From an uncultured Bacteroidota bacterium (GTDB lineage Bacteria > Bacteroidota > Bacteroidia > Flavobacteriales > Flavobacteriaceae): a stretch of DNA of 64,000 nt. A model generated the notes under the pieces. It was given only the letters and a program-made list of their open reading frames with translations. It did no database searches and was not told the origin of the DNA. How positions within the stretch are numbered: the first letter of the stretch is position 1; each line of letters starts with the position of its first letter. The stretch covers positions 45,005 through 109,004 of the forward strand of contig CACMVZ010000003.1 in assembly GCA_902617285.1 (NCBI GenBank), given 5' to 3'. Positions 35,639 to 43,843 of this stretch are shown piece after piece. The translations under genes were made by a program, and so were the position numbers.

Positions 35639-37405
35639 ATGCAATTAGAAAACATTGATTGGCTAATAATATCTGCCTTTTTTGTAATATCTCTTTTAAT
35701 TGGAGTTATAGTCTCAAAAAAATCTGGCAAGGACATTACTGAATTTTTTCTTTCAGGTAGAAAAATGCCATGGTGGCTTTTAGGTATCTCTATGGTCGCA
35801 ACCACTTTTTCAGCTGATACTCCAAATCTTGTAACAGATATTGTGAGAACAAATGGAGTTGCAGGAAACTGGGTCTGGTGGGCATTCTTATTAACAGGTA
35901 TGCTTACAGTTTTTATTTATGCAAAGCTTTGGAGACGATCAAAAGTACTTACAGATCTTGAGTTTTATGAATTAAGATATAGTGGAAAAGGGGCTGCTTT
36001 TTTAAGAGGTTTTAGAGCTTTTTATTTAGGAGCAATTTTTAATGTTCTAATAATGGCTAGCGTTTGTCTTGCAGGAATTAAAATTGGAGGAGCTCTATTA
36101 GGACTTTCTCCAGTTGAAACATTATTAATATCATGTGGAATTACAGTAATTTATAGTTCAATAGGAGGTCTTAGAGGTATAATTATTACTGATTTTTTTC
36201 AATTTATTTTGGCAATGCTTGCTACGTTTTGGGCAGCTTATGAAATTGTGTCTCTCCCTCAAATACAAGGTTTAACTAATCTTTTAAATCATCCAGATGT
36301 CATTCCTAAATTAAGTTTAATTCCTGATGTAGCTGATCGAGATTTGTTTATTGCAGTATTTATAATCCCCCTAGCTGTTCAATGGTGGGCAGTTTGGTAT
36401 CCTGGTGCTGAACCAGGAGGAGGAGGTTATATAGCACAAAGAATGTTGTCTGCTAAAGATGAAAAAAATGCTATATGGGCAACACTCCTGTTTAATTTTA
36501 TGCACTATGCTGTAAGACCCTGGCCTTGGATTCTTATTGCTCTAGCATCTATAGTTGTATATCCAAATATTGAATCCCTACAACAAGCATTTCCTAACAC
36601 AATAGTAGGTAATGATCTTGCTTATCCAGCAATGATCTCTTTCCTACCGTCTGGTCTTTTAGGCCTTTTGGTAGCATCTTTGATTGCAGCATTTATGTCA
36701 ACAATTTCAACTCATTTAAATTGGGGATCTTCCTACCTTGTTCATGATTTCTACAGAAGATTTTATGTTAAGAATAAATCTGAGAAGCATTATGTTTTTA
36801 TGGGTAGAGTATTTACTGTTTTACTAATGATAGTATCTGCTTTTTTTGCACTTTACCTTAATAATTCACTTCAAGCATTTGGAATAATTCTTCAGATAGG
36901 GGCAGGAACTGGACTAATATTCATACTTAGATGGTTTTGGTATAGAATTAATGTCTACAGCGAATTAACAGCAATGATAGTATCTTTTTTGGTCGCTTTA
37001 GGCTTTGAGTTTGTATTTCCTAATAACTTTTCGGTAGAAGAAAAACTAATTATTGGTGTTACGATAACAACAATTTGTTGGTTAGCTGTTACTTTTATTA
37101 CACCTCCCTCAAATATTGAAACTCTTCAAAATTTTTATAAAAAAATTCAACCGGGAGGTCCTGGATGGAAAAAAATAATCGATATTTCTGAATCTAATGG
37201 AATCAAAATTGTTGGAAAAAAGGAGAAGTGGGATGTGCCAACTGGTATTCTTTGTATGATTTTTGGAAGTATTTCCGTTTATAGCATTCTTTTTGGTATC
37301 GGTTATATTCTATACTCACAAACAATTACCGGATTAATTTTTATATTAATTTCTATAATTTCAGTTTTTACCTTAATGAAGTTTTGGAGAAGACTATCTT
37401 CTTAG
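35639..37405 (+). CDS. sodium:solute symporter family transporter
   Basis: A 588-residue SSS-family (SLC5-like) transporter with about 13-14 membrane helices. The N-terminus has DITEFFLSGRKMPWWLLGISMVATTFSADTPN, the typical sodium-site region of helix 1 and its neighbourhood, and RGIIITDFFQFILAM in the middle. It would import an organic solute with sodium at the inner membrane; the substrate is not predictable. Convergent with the nucleoside transporter gene, separated by one base. Confidence 0.9.
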   Translation: MQLENIDWLIISAFFVISLLIGVIVSKKSGKDITEFFLSGRKMPWWLLGISMVATTFSADTPNLVTDIVRTNGVAGNWVWWAFLLTGMLTVFIYAKLWRRSKVLTDLEFYELRYSGKGAAFLRGFRAFYLGAIFNVLIMASVCLAGIKIGGALLGLSPVETLLISCGITVIYSSIGGLRGIIITDFFQFILAMLATFWAAYEIVSLPQIQGLTNLLNHPDVIPKLSLIPDVADRDLFIAVFIIPLAVQWWAVWYPGAEPGGGGYIAQRMLSAKDEKNAIWATLLFNFMHYAVRPWPWILIALASIVVYPNIESLQQAFPNTIVGNDLAYPAMISFLPSGLLGLLVASLIAAFMSTISTHLNWGSSYLVHDFYRRFYVKNKSEKHYVFMGRVFTVLLMIVSAFFALYLNNSLQAFGIILQIGAGTGLIFILRWFWYRINVYSELTAMIVSFLVALGFEFVFPNNFSVEEKLIIGVTITTICWLAVTFITPPSNIETLQNFYKKIQPGGPGWKKIIDISESNGIKIVGKKEKWDVPTGILCMIFGSISVYSILFGIGYILYSQTITGLIFILISIISVFTLMKFWRRLSS

Positions 37406-37406
37406 G

Positions 37407-38726
37407 TTAACCTAAAAGCATACCTACAAAAGTTGCTGATAACAGTGAAACAAGAGTCCCAGCTAACATAGCTTTAAATCCAAGCTCAGTAAGAAGTTTT
37501 GTTTTGTTTGGAGCTAGAATTCCAATACCTCCAATTTGAATACCTATAGATGAAAAATTTGCAAAACCACATAACATGATTGTTGCCATAATAACTGACT
37601 TTTCATAGGTTAAGTTTATTACACTACTTGCCTCTTTTAGAGAAGCTAATTCAATATATGCTACAAATTCGTTAGCTGCCATTTTAATGCCAAGTAACTG
37701 ACCCATTAAGGCTGTATCATCAGAAGCTACTCCAATAAGCCACATAATTGGAGCAAATAGATATCCAAGAATTAATTCAATAGAAAAAGACTTATATATA
37801 GTGTTATTATCCACCCAAGCATTAAGTCCAAACACCTCTGCAATTTGAAATAAAATACCATTTAATAAAGCTATAAGTGCAACAAAAACAAGAATCATTG
37901 CAGCAACATTAACAGCCATTTTAATTCCATCTCTTGTACCATTTGTAATAGAAGTCAATAGATTTTCACCTATAACACTCTCACTTACATCAACACTTTT
38001 ATTTATTTCTTCAGTTTGAGGAAACATAATTTTTGAAATAACTATAGCCCCTGGAGCAGCCATTACAGATGCAACAATTAAGTTTTTGGCCACCTCAATT
38101 CTTTGAATTGGGTCATCACCTCCCAAAAATCCAATGAAAGCAGCTAAAACACTTCCTGCTACAGTGGCCATACCTCCAGTCATTAAAACAAAATATTCAG
38201 ACCTATTCATTTTATCTAGATACCCTTTTACAAGAAGAGGAGCTTCAGTCTGTCCCAAGAAAATGTTCCCAGTAACTGCAAGGCTTTCTTGCCCGGAAAT
38301 ATTTAAAAGTTTTGTCAACATCCAGGCAAAGACCCTAACTACTCTTTGAATTATTTTATAATAGTATAGTATAGATGTAAGAGCCGAGAAGAAAATAATT
38401 ACTGGTAGTACCTGAAAAACAAATATTACACCAAATGAATCTGAACTAGCAAGTTCTCCAAATAAAAAAGCAGATCCTTCGCTGGAAAAAGTTACAATTG
38501 CAAGGAATCCTTGGCCTATTATCTCAAAAAACTTTCTTACAAAATCAATCTTTATTACACCAATAGCAATTATAAATTGACTACTTAATCCAATCATAAT
38601 AGTTTTCCAATCAATCATCTTCCTATTACTGCTAAGCATATATGCGATGGCAATTATTGATGTGACACCAATAAGACCTCTGTAAATGGATGTAATTGAA
38701 ATTCCTTCATTTGGAATTAGTTCCAT
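37407..38726 (-). CDS. concentrative nucleoside transporter (NupC/CNT family)
   Basis: A 439-residue CNT protein. Family signatures include the long helix GNIFLGQTEAPLLVKGYL, the MTGGMATVAGSVLAAFIGF hairpin region and GFANFSSIGIQIGGIG in the last quarter. It takes up nucleosides with sodium or protons across the inner membrane. About eight to ten hydrophobic helices are visible. It faces the GH16 gene divergently; the 59-base gap holds a candidate promoter for the GH16 side. Confidence 0.93.
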   Translation of the reverse strand: MELIPNEGISITSIYRGLIGVTSIIAIAYMLSSNRKMIDWKTIMIGLSSQFIIAIGVIKIDFVRKFFEIIGQGFLAIVTFSSEGSAFLFGELASSDSFGVIFVFQVLPVIIFFSALTSILYYYKIIQRVVRVFAWMLTKLLNISGQESLAVTGNIFLGQTEAPLLVKGYLDKMNRSEYFVLMTGGMATVAGSVLAAFIGFLGGDDPIQRIEVAKNLIVASVMAAPGAIVISKIMFPQTEEINKSVDVSESVIGENLLTSITNGTRDGIKMAVNVAAMILVFVALIALLNGILFQIAEVFGLNAWVDNNTIYKSFSIELILGYLFAPIMWLIGVASDDTALMGQLLGIKMAANEFVAYIELASLKEASSVINLTYEKSVIMATIMLCGFANFSSIGIQIGGIGILAPNKTKLLTELGFKAMLAGTLVSLLSATFVGMLLG

Positions 38727-38761
38727 GTAAAATACTTTTTACTAAAATTAATAAATATTAT

Positions 38762-38769
38762 TAGCTTTG
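38762..38769 (+). promoter_or_regulatory. candidate -7 element of the GH16/TonB receptor operon
   Basis: TAGCTTTG fits TAnnTTTG and ends 16 bases before the GH16 start. A weak -33 (TTTT, 38737-38740) lies 21 bases upstream. Confidence 0.4.
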
Positions 38770-38785
38770 GGGAAAATTAGATTTT

Positions 38786-39712
38786 ATGAACTCCTACTTT
38801 CGATTTCTTTCTTTTTTAGTCCTATTACTTATTTCTTGTGGTGGATCAAAATCAGATGTAAATGACCCTACATTATCAAATTCTGGAAATTATAACAATT
38901 CAACACCAAATACTCCAACCCAATCTTATACTTTTAATAATGAATTGGTTTGGTCCGACGAATTTGACCAAAATGGCCCTGTTTCACAAGATAAATGGAA
39001 TGTTGAGACTATACCTCCAAATAATGGTAGCTGGTGGAATGGAGAACTACAGTTTTACACTGATAAAGAAGATAACATAATAGTTGAAGAAGGTCTACTT
39101 AAAATTACAGCTAAATACGAAAGCTATGAGGGTAAGAATTACACATCTGCTAGAATAAATACACAAGATAAATTTGAATTTACTTATGGTCGAGTTGAGA
39201 TGAGAGCAAAACTTCCTAATTGGAAGGGAATGTGGCCAGCATTTTGGTTACTTGGCGCAAATATTGATGAAATTGGTTGGCCTAATTGTGGTGAGCTAGA
39301 TATTTTAGAACATGGGGATTATGTAAAAGATAGTACAAGTAATGATCCAGGCCTAATTTCCTCAGCTGTTCATTATGGCCCTCAAGATTACTCAAGGCAA
39401 ACTACAAATGTTCCGGGCAAAATTTTTTTTGATACAGGTCAAGAAAGATTTATCAGATCTGAAAAAATAATTGAAAAGCCTTTTGAAGAATATCATGTAT
39501 ATTCAATGCAATGGGCGCCAGATAAAATTCAATTTTTTATTGATGAAGAAATGCATTTAGAATTTCCTATGCAAAGCCAACATTCCCCATTTGACAAACC
39601 ATTTTTCTTACTTTTAAATCTTGCAGTCGGAGGCCATTGGACAGATGGGTATGTAGCTCCAGGATTTATAGAGGCAACCTATGAAATTGATTATGTTAGG
39701 GTATATCAGTAG
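38786..39712 (+). CDS. glycoside hydrolase family 16 lipoprotein (beta-glucanase/laminarinase-like)
   Basis: A 308-residue lipoprotein (LLLISCGGS, Cys18) with a low-complexity Asn/Thr/Pro linker (about 22-52) and a GH16 jelly-roll domain (about 55-308). The catalytic signature is ELDILEHG (about 170-177), with nucleophile and acid/base glutamates framing the Asp. The GRVEMRAKLPNWKGMWPAFWLLG strand and the C-terminal YEIDYVRVYQ are typical of 1,3-beta-glucanases. It would degrade laminarin-like glucans at the cell surface. The 3' end overlaps the TonB receptor gene by about 20-32 bases. Confidence 0.93.
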   Translation: MNSYFRFLSFLVLLLISCGGSKSDVNDPTLSNSGNYNNSTPNTPTQSYTFNNELVWSDEFDQNGPVSQDKWNVETIPPNNGSWWNGELQFYTDKEDNIIVEEGLLKITAKYESYEGKNYTSARINTQDKFEFTYGRVEMRAKLPNWKGMWPAFWLLGANIDEIGWPNCGELDILEHGDYVKDSTSNDPGLISSAVHYGPQDYSRQTTNVPGKIFFDTGQERFIRSEKIIEKPFEEYHVYSMQWAPDKIQFFIDEEMHLEFPMQSQHSPFDKPFFLLLNLAVGGHWTDGYVAPGFIEATYEIDYVRVYQ

Positions 39713-41696
39713 ACTTTTTCTTATAATTCCATTTTTTGTTTATTCCAATTTTCAGGATAGTATTCAAAAAATAGAGCTCGATGATGTAATAGTTAAGTCA
39801 ACAAGAATTGATGTAAAAAAGAAAGAAGCTCCACTTTCTGTATATGTAAAAGACTTGTATAGAAATAAAAATTACAGTACTAAATCATCTTTTTCTGATT
39901 TTACTAATTTAATTCCTGGTATTTACACATCATCTTCCAATAACTTTTCACAAGATCTTAGAATATCAATTAGAGGTTTTGGAGCTAGATCTGCATTTGG
40001 TATTCGAGGTGTTAAACTAATAGTTGATGGAATCCCAGAGACAACACCTGATGGACAGAGTCAACTTGACAATTTACCCCTAGGTCTTATTTCAAACATC
40101 GAAGTTATTAGAGGTCCAAGCTCAATATTATATGGTAATTCATCTGGTGGTGTAATTAATATTAATACTCTATCAGATAATTCATTGCCATACTATAGAA
40201 CATCGGCTGTTTTTGGAGCCTATCAATACCAATCCATACAAAGAACAAGAGTGTTTGACTGGAATAACTCTAGTCTAGTTATCCATTATGATAAGAGAAG
40301 ATCTAACGGTTATAGAGATTTTAGTGGCTATAAGTCTAGTATTTTAAATCTTAAATATTTGAGAGATCTTGATGAAAAAAATAAAATAGTATGGCAGATA
40401 AATTATACTGATAGTCCATATGCAAAAGATGCGGGGGGATTAAAACTAAGTGAAGTAGAAGATGACAGACGACAGTCAAGAAAAAATAATTTTGATTACG
40501 ATACTTATGAAAAAGTTAAGCATATTAAAACTGGATTTTCATGGAGACATTTAAATGATGATAATTCATCAATTGATAGTTATTTCTTTTACCAGAAAAG
40601 AGATTTTAACTCAAAGCTTCCTTTTAATTATGGAGGAATTATATTCCTTGAAAGAGACTATTATGGTATAGGAACAAAATACTCTAAGCAGTTTTTTTCA
40701 GATAACAAATCCAGGACTATTACTTTAGGAATAGATTACAACAATCAGCATGATGATCGCAAAAGGTTTAAAAACAATCTAGGTGAAAAGGGCGATAATA
40801 CCTTTGATCAAATTGAAAAATTTAAAAGTACGGGTCTATATTTTATTAATCAAACCGAATATAAATCAGGATTACTTTTTCGTTATGGACTTAGATATGA
40901 CGATAACAGAATAGGTACAGATTCTGAAGCCTTTATATCATTAAATAGGTTCAACCCATCATTAGGTGTCTCATACTCAATTAATGATTCTAACAATATT
41001 TACCTTTCAACTGGAACTAGTTTTGAGACTCCAACTTTAAACGAGCTTTCAAATAATCCAAATGGTAATGGGTTAAATAAAAGTCTAGATCCTAGCTCTT
41101 CTATTAATTATGAAATTGGCTGGCGTAATACTACTTCAAATTTAATGTTTGAGGCAATTGCATACTTGATAAACACTGATAATGAAATTTTACCTTATGA
41201 ACTTGAACAATTTCCTGGAAAAAACTTCTATCGAAATGTAGGCTCAACCAGAAGGTATGGAATAGAACTTAGCTCACAGATATTATTTTCTATTGGTAAC
41301 TTAAATTTATCATATACAAATGCTAAAAATACCTTTAGTGATTTCTTACTTGACGATAACGATCTTAAAGGTTTATCGCTTCCAGGTATTCCCAATCAAA
41401 TATTAGATGTTGAATTAATTCTTAATCTATCAAAAAGAAGTACCCTGTTAATTAACAATAGATTGATCGGCGAGCTTTTTGCTGACAATCTAAATGAAAC
41501 ACTGGTCAGCTCTTATAACCTATTAAATATTACTTATTCAAAAGAAATTTTCAAAAATAGTGAGATTTATCTTGGGGTAAATAACTTGTTAGATGTCAAT
41601 TATTTTGATAATATTAGAATTAATGCTTTCGGAAAAAGATATTATGAGCCAGCTCCAAAAAGAAATGTCCATTTTGGATTAAACCTTTCATTTTGA
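39693..41696 (+). CDS. TonB-dependent outer-membrane receptor
   Basis: A roughly 667-residue receptor with a signal peptide (MLGYISRLFLIIPFFVYS), plug domain (about 25-160, including FSQDLRISIRGFGARSAFGIRGV and IEVIRGPSSILYGNSSGGVINI) and a 22-strand-type barrel ending in FGLNLSF, with a C-terminal aromatic residue. ATG 39693 is preferred to ATG 39681; both lie inside the GH16 gene. It lacks the N-terminal carboxypeptidase-like domain of SusC proteins and no SusD follows, so it looks more like a siderophore or small-molecule receptor. The barrel is complete. Confidence 0.92.
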   Translation: MLGYISRLFLIIPFFVYSNFQDSIQKIELDDVIVKSTRIDVKKKEAPLSVYVKDLYRNKNYSTKSSFSDFTNLIPGIYTSSSNNFSQDLRISIRGFGARSAFGIRGVKLIVDGIPETTPDGQSQLDNLPLGLISNIEVIRGPSSILYGNSSGGVININTLSDNSLPYYRTSAVFGAYQYQSIQRTRVFDWNNSSLVIHYDKRRSNGYRDFSGYKSSILNLKYLRDLDEKNKIVWQINYTDSPYAKDAGGLKLSEVEDDRRQSRKNNFDYDTYEKVKHIKTGFSWRHLNDDNSSIDSYFFYQKRDFNSKLPFNYGGIIFLERDYYGIGTKYSKQFFSDNKSRTITLGIDYNNQHDDRKRFKNNLGEKGDNTFDQIEKFKSTGLYFINQTEYKSGLLFRYGLRYDDNRIGTDSEAFISLNRFNPSLGVSYSINDSNNIYLSTGTSFETPTLNELSNNPNGNGLNKSLDPSSSINYEIGWRNTTSNLMFEAIAYLINTDNEILPYELEQFPGKNFYRNVGSTRRYGIELSSQILFSIGNLNLSYTNAKNTFSDFLLDDNDLKGLSLPGIPNQILDVELILNLSKRSTLLINNRLIGELFADNLNETLVSSYNLLNITYSKEIFKNSEIYLGVNNLLDVNYFDNIRINAFGKRYYEPAPKRNVHFGLNLSF

Positions 41697-42607
41697 TTCG
41701 AATTTTTAAATTTTTCTTTTTTTTCAGCTTTATAAATTTTGTAAATGGACAATCGGAATATATATACATATTGGGAAATGTTCAAGATGCAGGACTTCCT
41801 CATATAGGTTGTCAGCATGCATTTTGTAAAGATAAATTCAACAAATTTGAGGAATATTTTACAACATCTATTGCAGTTGTTGATTCCGTTAATCAAAAAT
41901 ATATTCTATTTGAAGCCTCACCAGACTTACCATATCAACTAAACTATCTAGAAAAAAAAATATTTAAAAAATTTATTCTACCGGAGTCTGTCTTTATAAC
42001 CCATGCTCATATTGGGCACTATGCTGGCTTAATGTATTTTGGCAGAGAAGCTTTAGGCTCTAGGGATTTAAAGGTTAATGTATTACCTAAAATGGCAAAT
42101 TTTTTAGAAACAAATGGTCCTTGGAATCAGCTAGTAGATATAAATAATATAAAAATTCAAGAACTCAATTTTGGTAAACAAACGAATCATTTAAATAATA
42201 TATCAGTAATACCAATAAAGGTGCCACATAGAGATGAATACTCTGAGACTGCAGCATATGAGATTACTGGAAAAAATAAAAAAGCTTTATTTATACCTGA
42301 TATAGATAAATGGGAAAAGTGGGATAAAAATTTAATCGAGCTTGTTCTAAAATTTGATTATTTATTTTTAGATGCAACATTTTATGATTCCAAAGAGATA
42401 AATAGAGATATTAGTGAAATTCCTCATCCACTTGTAAGTGAGACAATAAGCCTTCTTGAGAATTTATCTGTAAAAGATAAAAATAAGGTCTATTTTATAC
42501 ATATGAATCACACAAATATGATGTTAGATCCAAAAAGTGATTTATCAGAGTATGTTACTTCAAAAGGGTTTAATATCGCTAGACTAGGTCTTAAACTAGA
42601 GTTATAG
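41693..42607 (+). CDS. exported MBL-fold metallohydrolase (PqqB-like)
   Basis: A 304-residue metallo-beta-lactamase-fold protein with a signal peptide (about 1-19, NFVNGQS). The first metal motif is THAHIGHYAGL, i.e. HxHxGH with Gly where most enzymes have Asp; later ligands are plausible at VPHRDEYSE, IPDID and FIHMNHTN. The N-terminal GNVQDAGLPHIGCQHAFC stretch resembles PqqB-type proteins. The start is a TTG that overlaps the receptor stop as TTGA, so it is coupled to the receptor gene. Substrate unknown; the Asp-to-Gly change may alter the metal site. Confidence 0.8.
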   Translation: MIRIFKFFFFFSFINFVNGQSEYIYILGNVQDAGLPHIGCQHAFCKDKFNKFEEYFTTSIAVVDSVNQKYILFEASPDLPYQLNYLEKKIFKKFILPESVFITHAHIGHYAGLMYFGREALGSRDLKVNVLPKMANFLETNGPWNQLVDINNIKIQELNFGKQTNHLNNISVIPIKVPHRDEYSETAAYEITGKNKKALFIPDIDKWEKWDKNLIELVLKFDYLFLDATFYDSKEINRDISEIPHPLVSETISLLENLSVKDKNKVYFIHMNHTNMMLDPKSDLSEYVTSKGFNIARLGLKLEL

Positions 42608-43678
42608 CTCTTCCGCTTGCATCTTTACAGCTATTTCTTGCACATGATCAAGAACTCTAAGTAAATTACCACCCCATAATTTCTCAATTTCTGACTCGCT
42701 GTAGCCTCTTTCTTTTAGTGCAGATGTTACATTCATTGTCTCCGAAGCATCATTCCAACCCACTATTCCACCTCCTCCGTCAAAGTCTGAGCTAATTCCA
42801 ACATGGTCGATACCAATTTTTTCAACCATATAGTCTATATGATCCATAAAATCATCCAAATTAGGTGGTGGATCCTTACGATCAGTTAGAAAGGCACCCA
42901 GTGCTGTAGTCTGAACTACACCACCATTTTCTTTAATTAAATCAAGTAGCTCATCATCTAGATTTCTTGGATGATCCCTTAAGGCTCTTGCTGATGAGTG
43001 AGAAGCCATAACGGGAGCCTTACTTAATTTTATCATCTGTTTTATAGCCTCTTTTGATGGATGAGAGATATCAATCATTATTCCATAATAATTTAGAAGT
43101 TCTACTGCCTGTTCTCCTAGTGGACTTAAACCATTATGAAGAGAAGTGTTATCAAATTCACCAGTATTTGAATCGGATAATTGACTATGTCCATTATGAG
43201 AAAGAGATACGTATCTTGCACCTTTTTCCCAAAATTTTTCAATATTAGTAGGGTCAAGACCCATTGGATAGGCATTTTCAACACCAATCATTATAACTTT
43301 TTTATCATCTGCTAAAATTTTTCTAACATCATTAGAATTTAATGCTATTTCTAATTGACTAGGAGCATATTCATTTACTAGTCTATCAATTGCATCAAAT
43401 TTGGCAAGTGCGTTATCCATAGCATTAGCATATCCTTCATCATTTAATTCTCCCTGAGCAGTATAAACTACTAACCATGCTACATCTAACCCCCCTTCGA
43501 TCATACTGGGTATATTAAACTTGGTATCTGTATTCATAGTATAATTAAGTGAATCAGTAAAATTTTCTACATTAATATCAATATGAGTATCAATAGTGAT
43601 AATATTAGTTTTTTCACTATTCGTACATGATATTAATGAAATTGATATAATTAGTGTAATCAGTGTAATTTTTCTCAT
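42602..43678 (-). CDS. membrane dipeptidase lipoprotein (M19 family)
   Basis: A 358-residue zinc dipeptidase with a lipoprotein signal (SLISCTNS, Cys18). Metal-site motifs are readable: DTHIDI at the N-terminus, the bridging Glu in GVENAYPMG, DISHPS and MASHSSARAL with histidines, and HVGISSDFDG near the C-terminus. M19 enzymes hydrolyse a wide range of dipeptides including those with D-residues, outside or in the periplasm. It overlaps the end of the MBL-fold gene by six bases in convergent orientation. Confidence 0.93.
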   Translation of the reverse strand: MRKITLITLIISISLISCTNSEKTNIITIDTHIDINVENFTDSLNYTMNTDTKFNIPSMIEGGLDVAWLVVYTAQGELNDEGYANAMDNALAKFDAIDRLVNEYAPSQLEIALNSNDVRKILADDKKVIMIGVENAYPMGLDPTNIEKFWEKGARYVSLSHNGHSQLSDSNTGEFDNTSLHNGLSPLGEQAVELLNYYGIMIDISHPSKEAIKQMIKLSKAPVMASHSSARALRDHPRNLDDELLDLIKENGGVVQTTALGAFLTDRKDPPPNLDDFMDHIDYMVEKIGIDHVGISSDFDGGGGIVGWNDASETMNVTSALKERGYSESEIEKLWGGNLLRVLDHVQEIAVKMQAEEL

Positions 43679-43743
43679 TTTTTAAGATTTTGTTAACTTT
43701 CTATATAATTGAAAATCAGTTATTTACAATAAAACATACTCTT

Positions 43744-43760
43744 TTGGCACGGTATTTGTT
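43744..43760 (+). promoter_or_regulatory. sigma-54-like promoter of the Thr/Ala-rich lipoprotein gene
   Basis: TTGGCACGGTATTTGTT fits the -24/-12 consensus TTGGCACG-N4-TTGCW, with exact GG at -24 and the correct ten-base spacing; the -12 GC is GT here. Transcription would begin near 43770, giving a leader of about 74 bases. No such site was seen elsewhere in the intergenic regions of the window. Confidence 0.5.
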
Positions 43761-43789
43761 ATTGTGTGTGTGTACATTTATTATGTAAC

Positions 43790-43801
43790 ATGAACGTTCA
43801 T
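43790..43801. promoter_or_regulatory. 12-bp perfect palindrome in the lipoprotein leader
   Basis: ATGAACGTTCAT is an exact palindrome lying in the proposed 5' untranslated region, 42 bases before the ATG at 43844. It has no loop, so a DNA-binding site is more likely than an RNA hairpin. Confidence 0.3.
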
Positions 43802-43843
43802 ATGAAAAATATACAAACTAAATATAAATTAAATTTTAAAACA

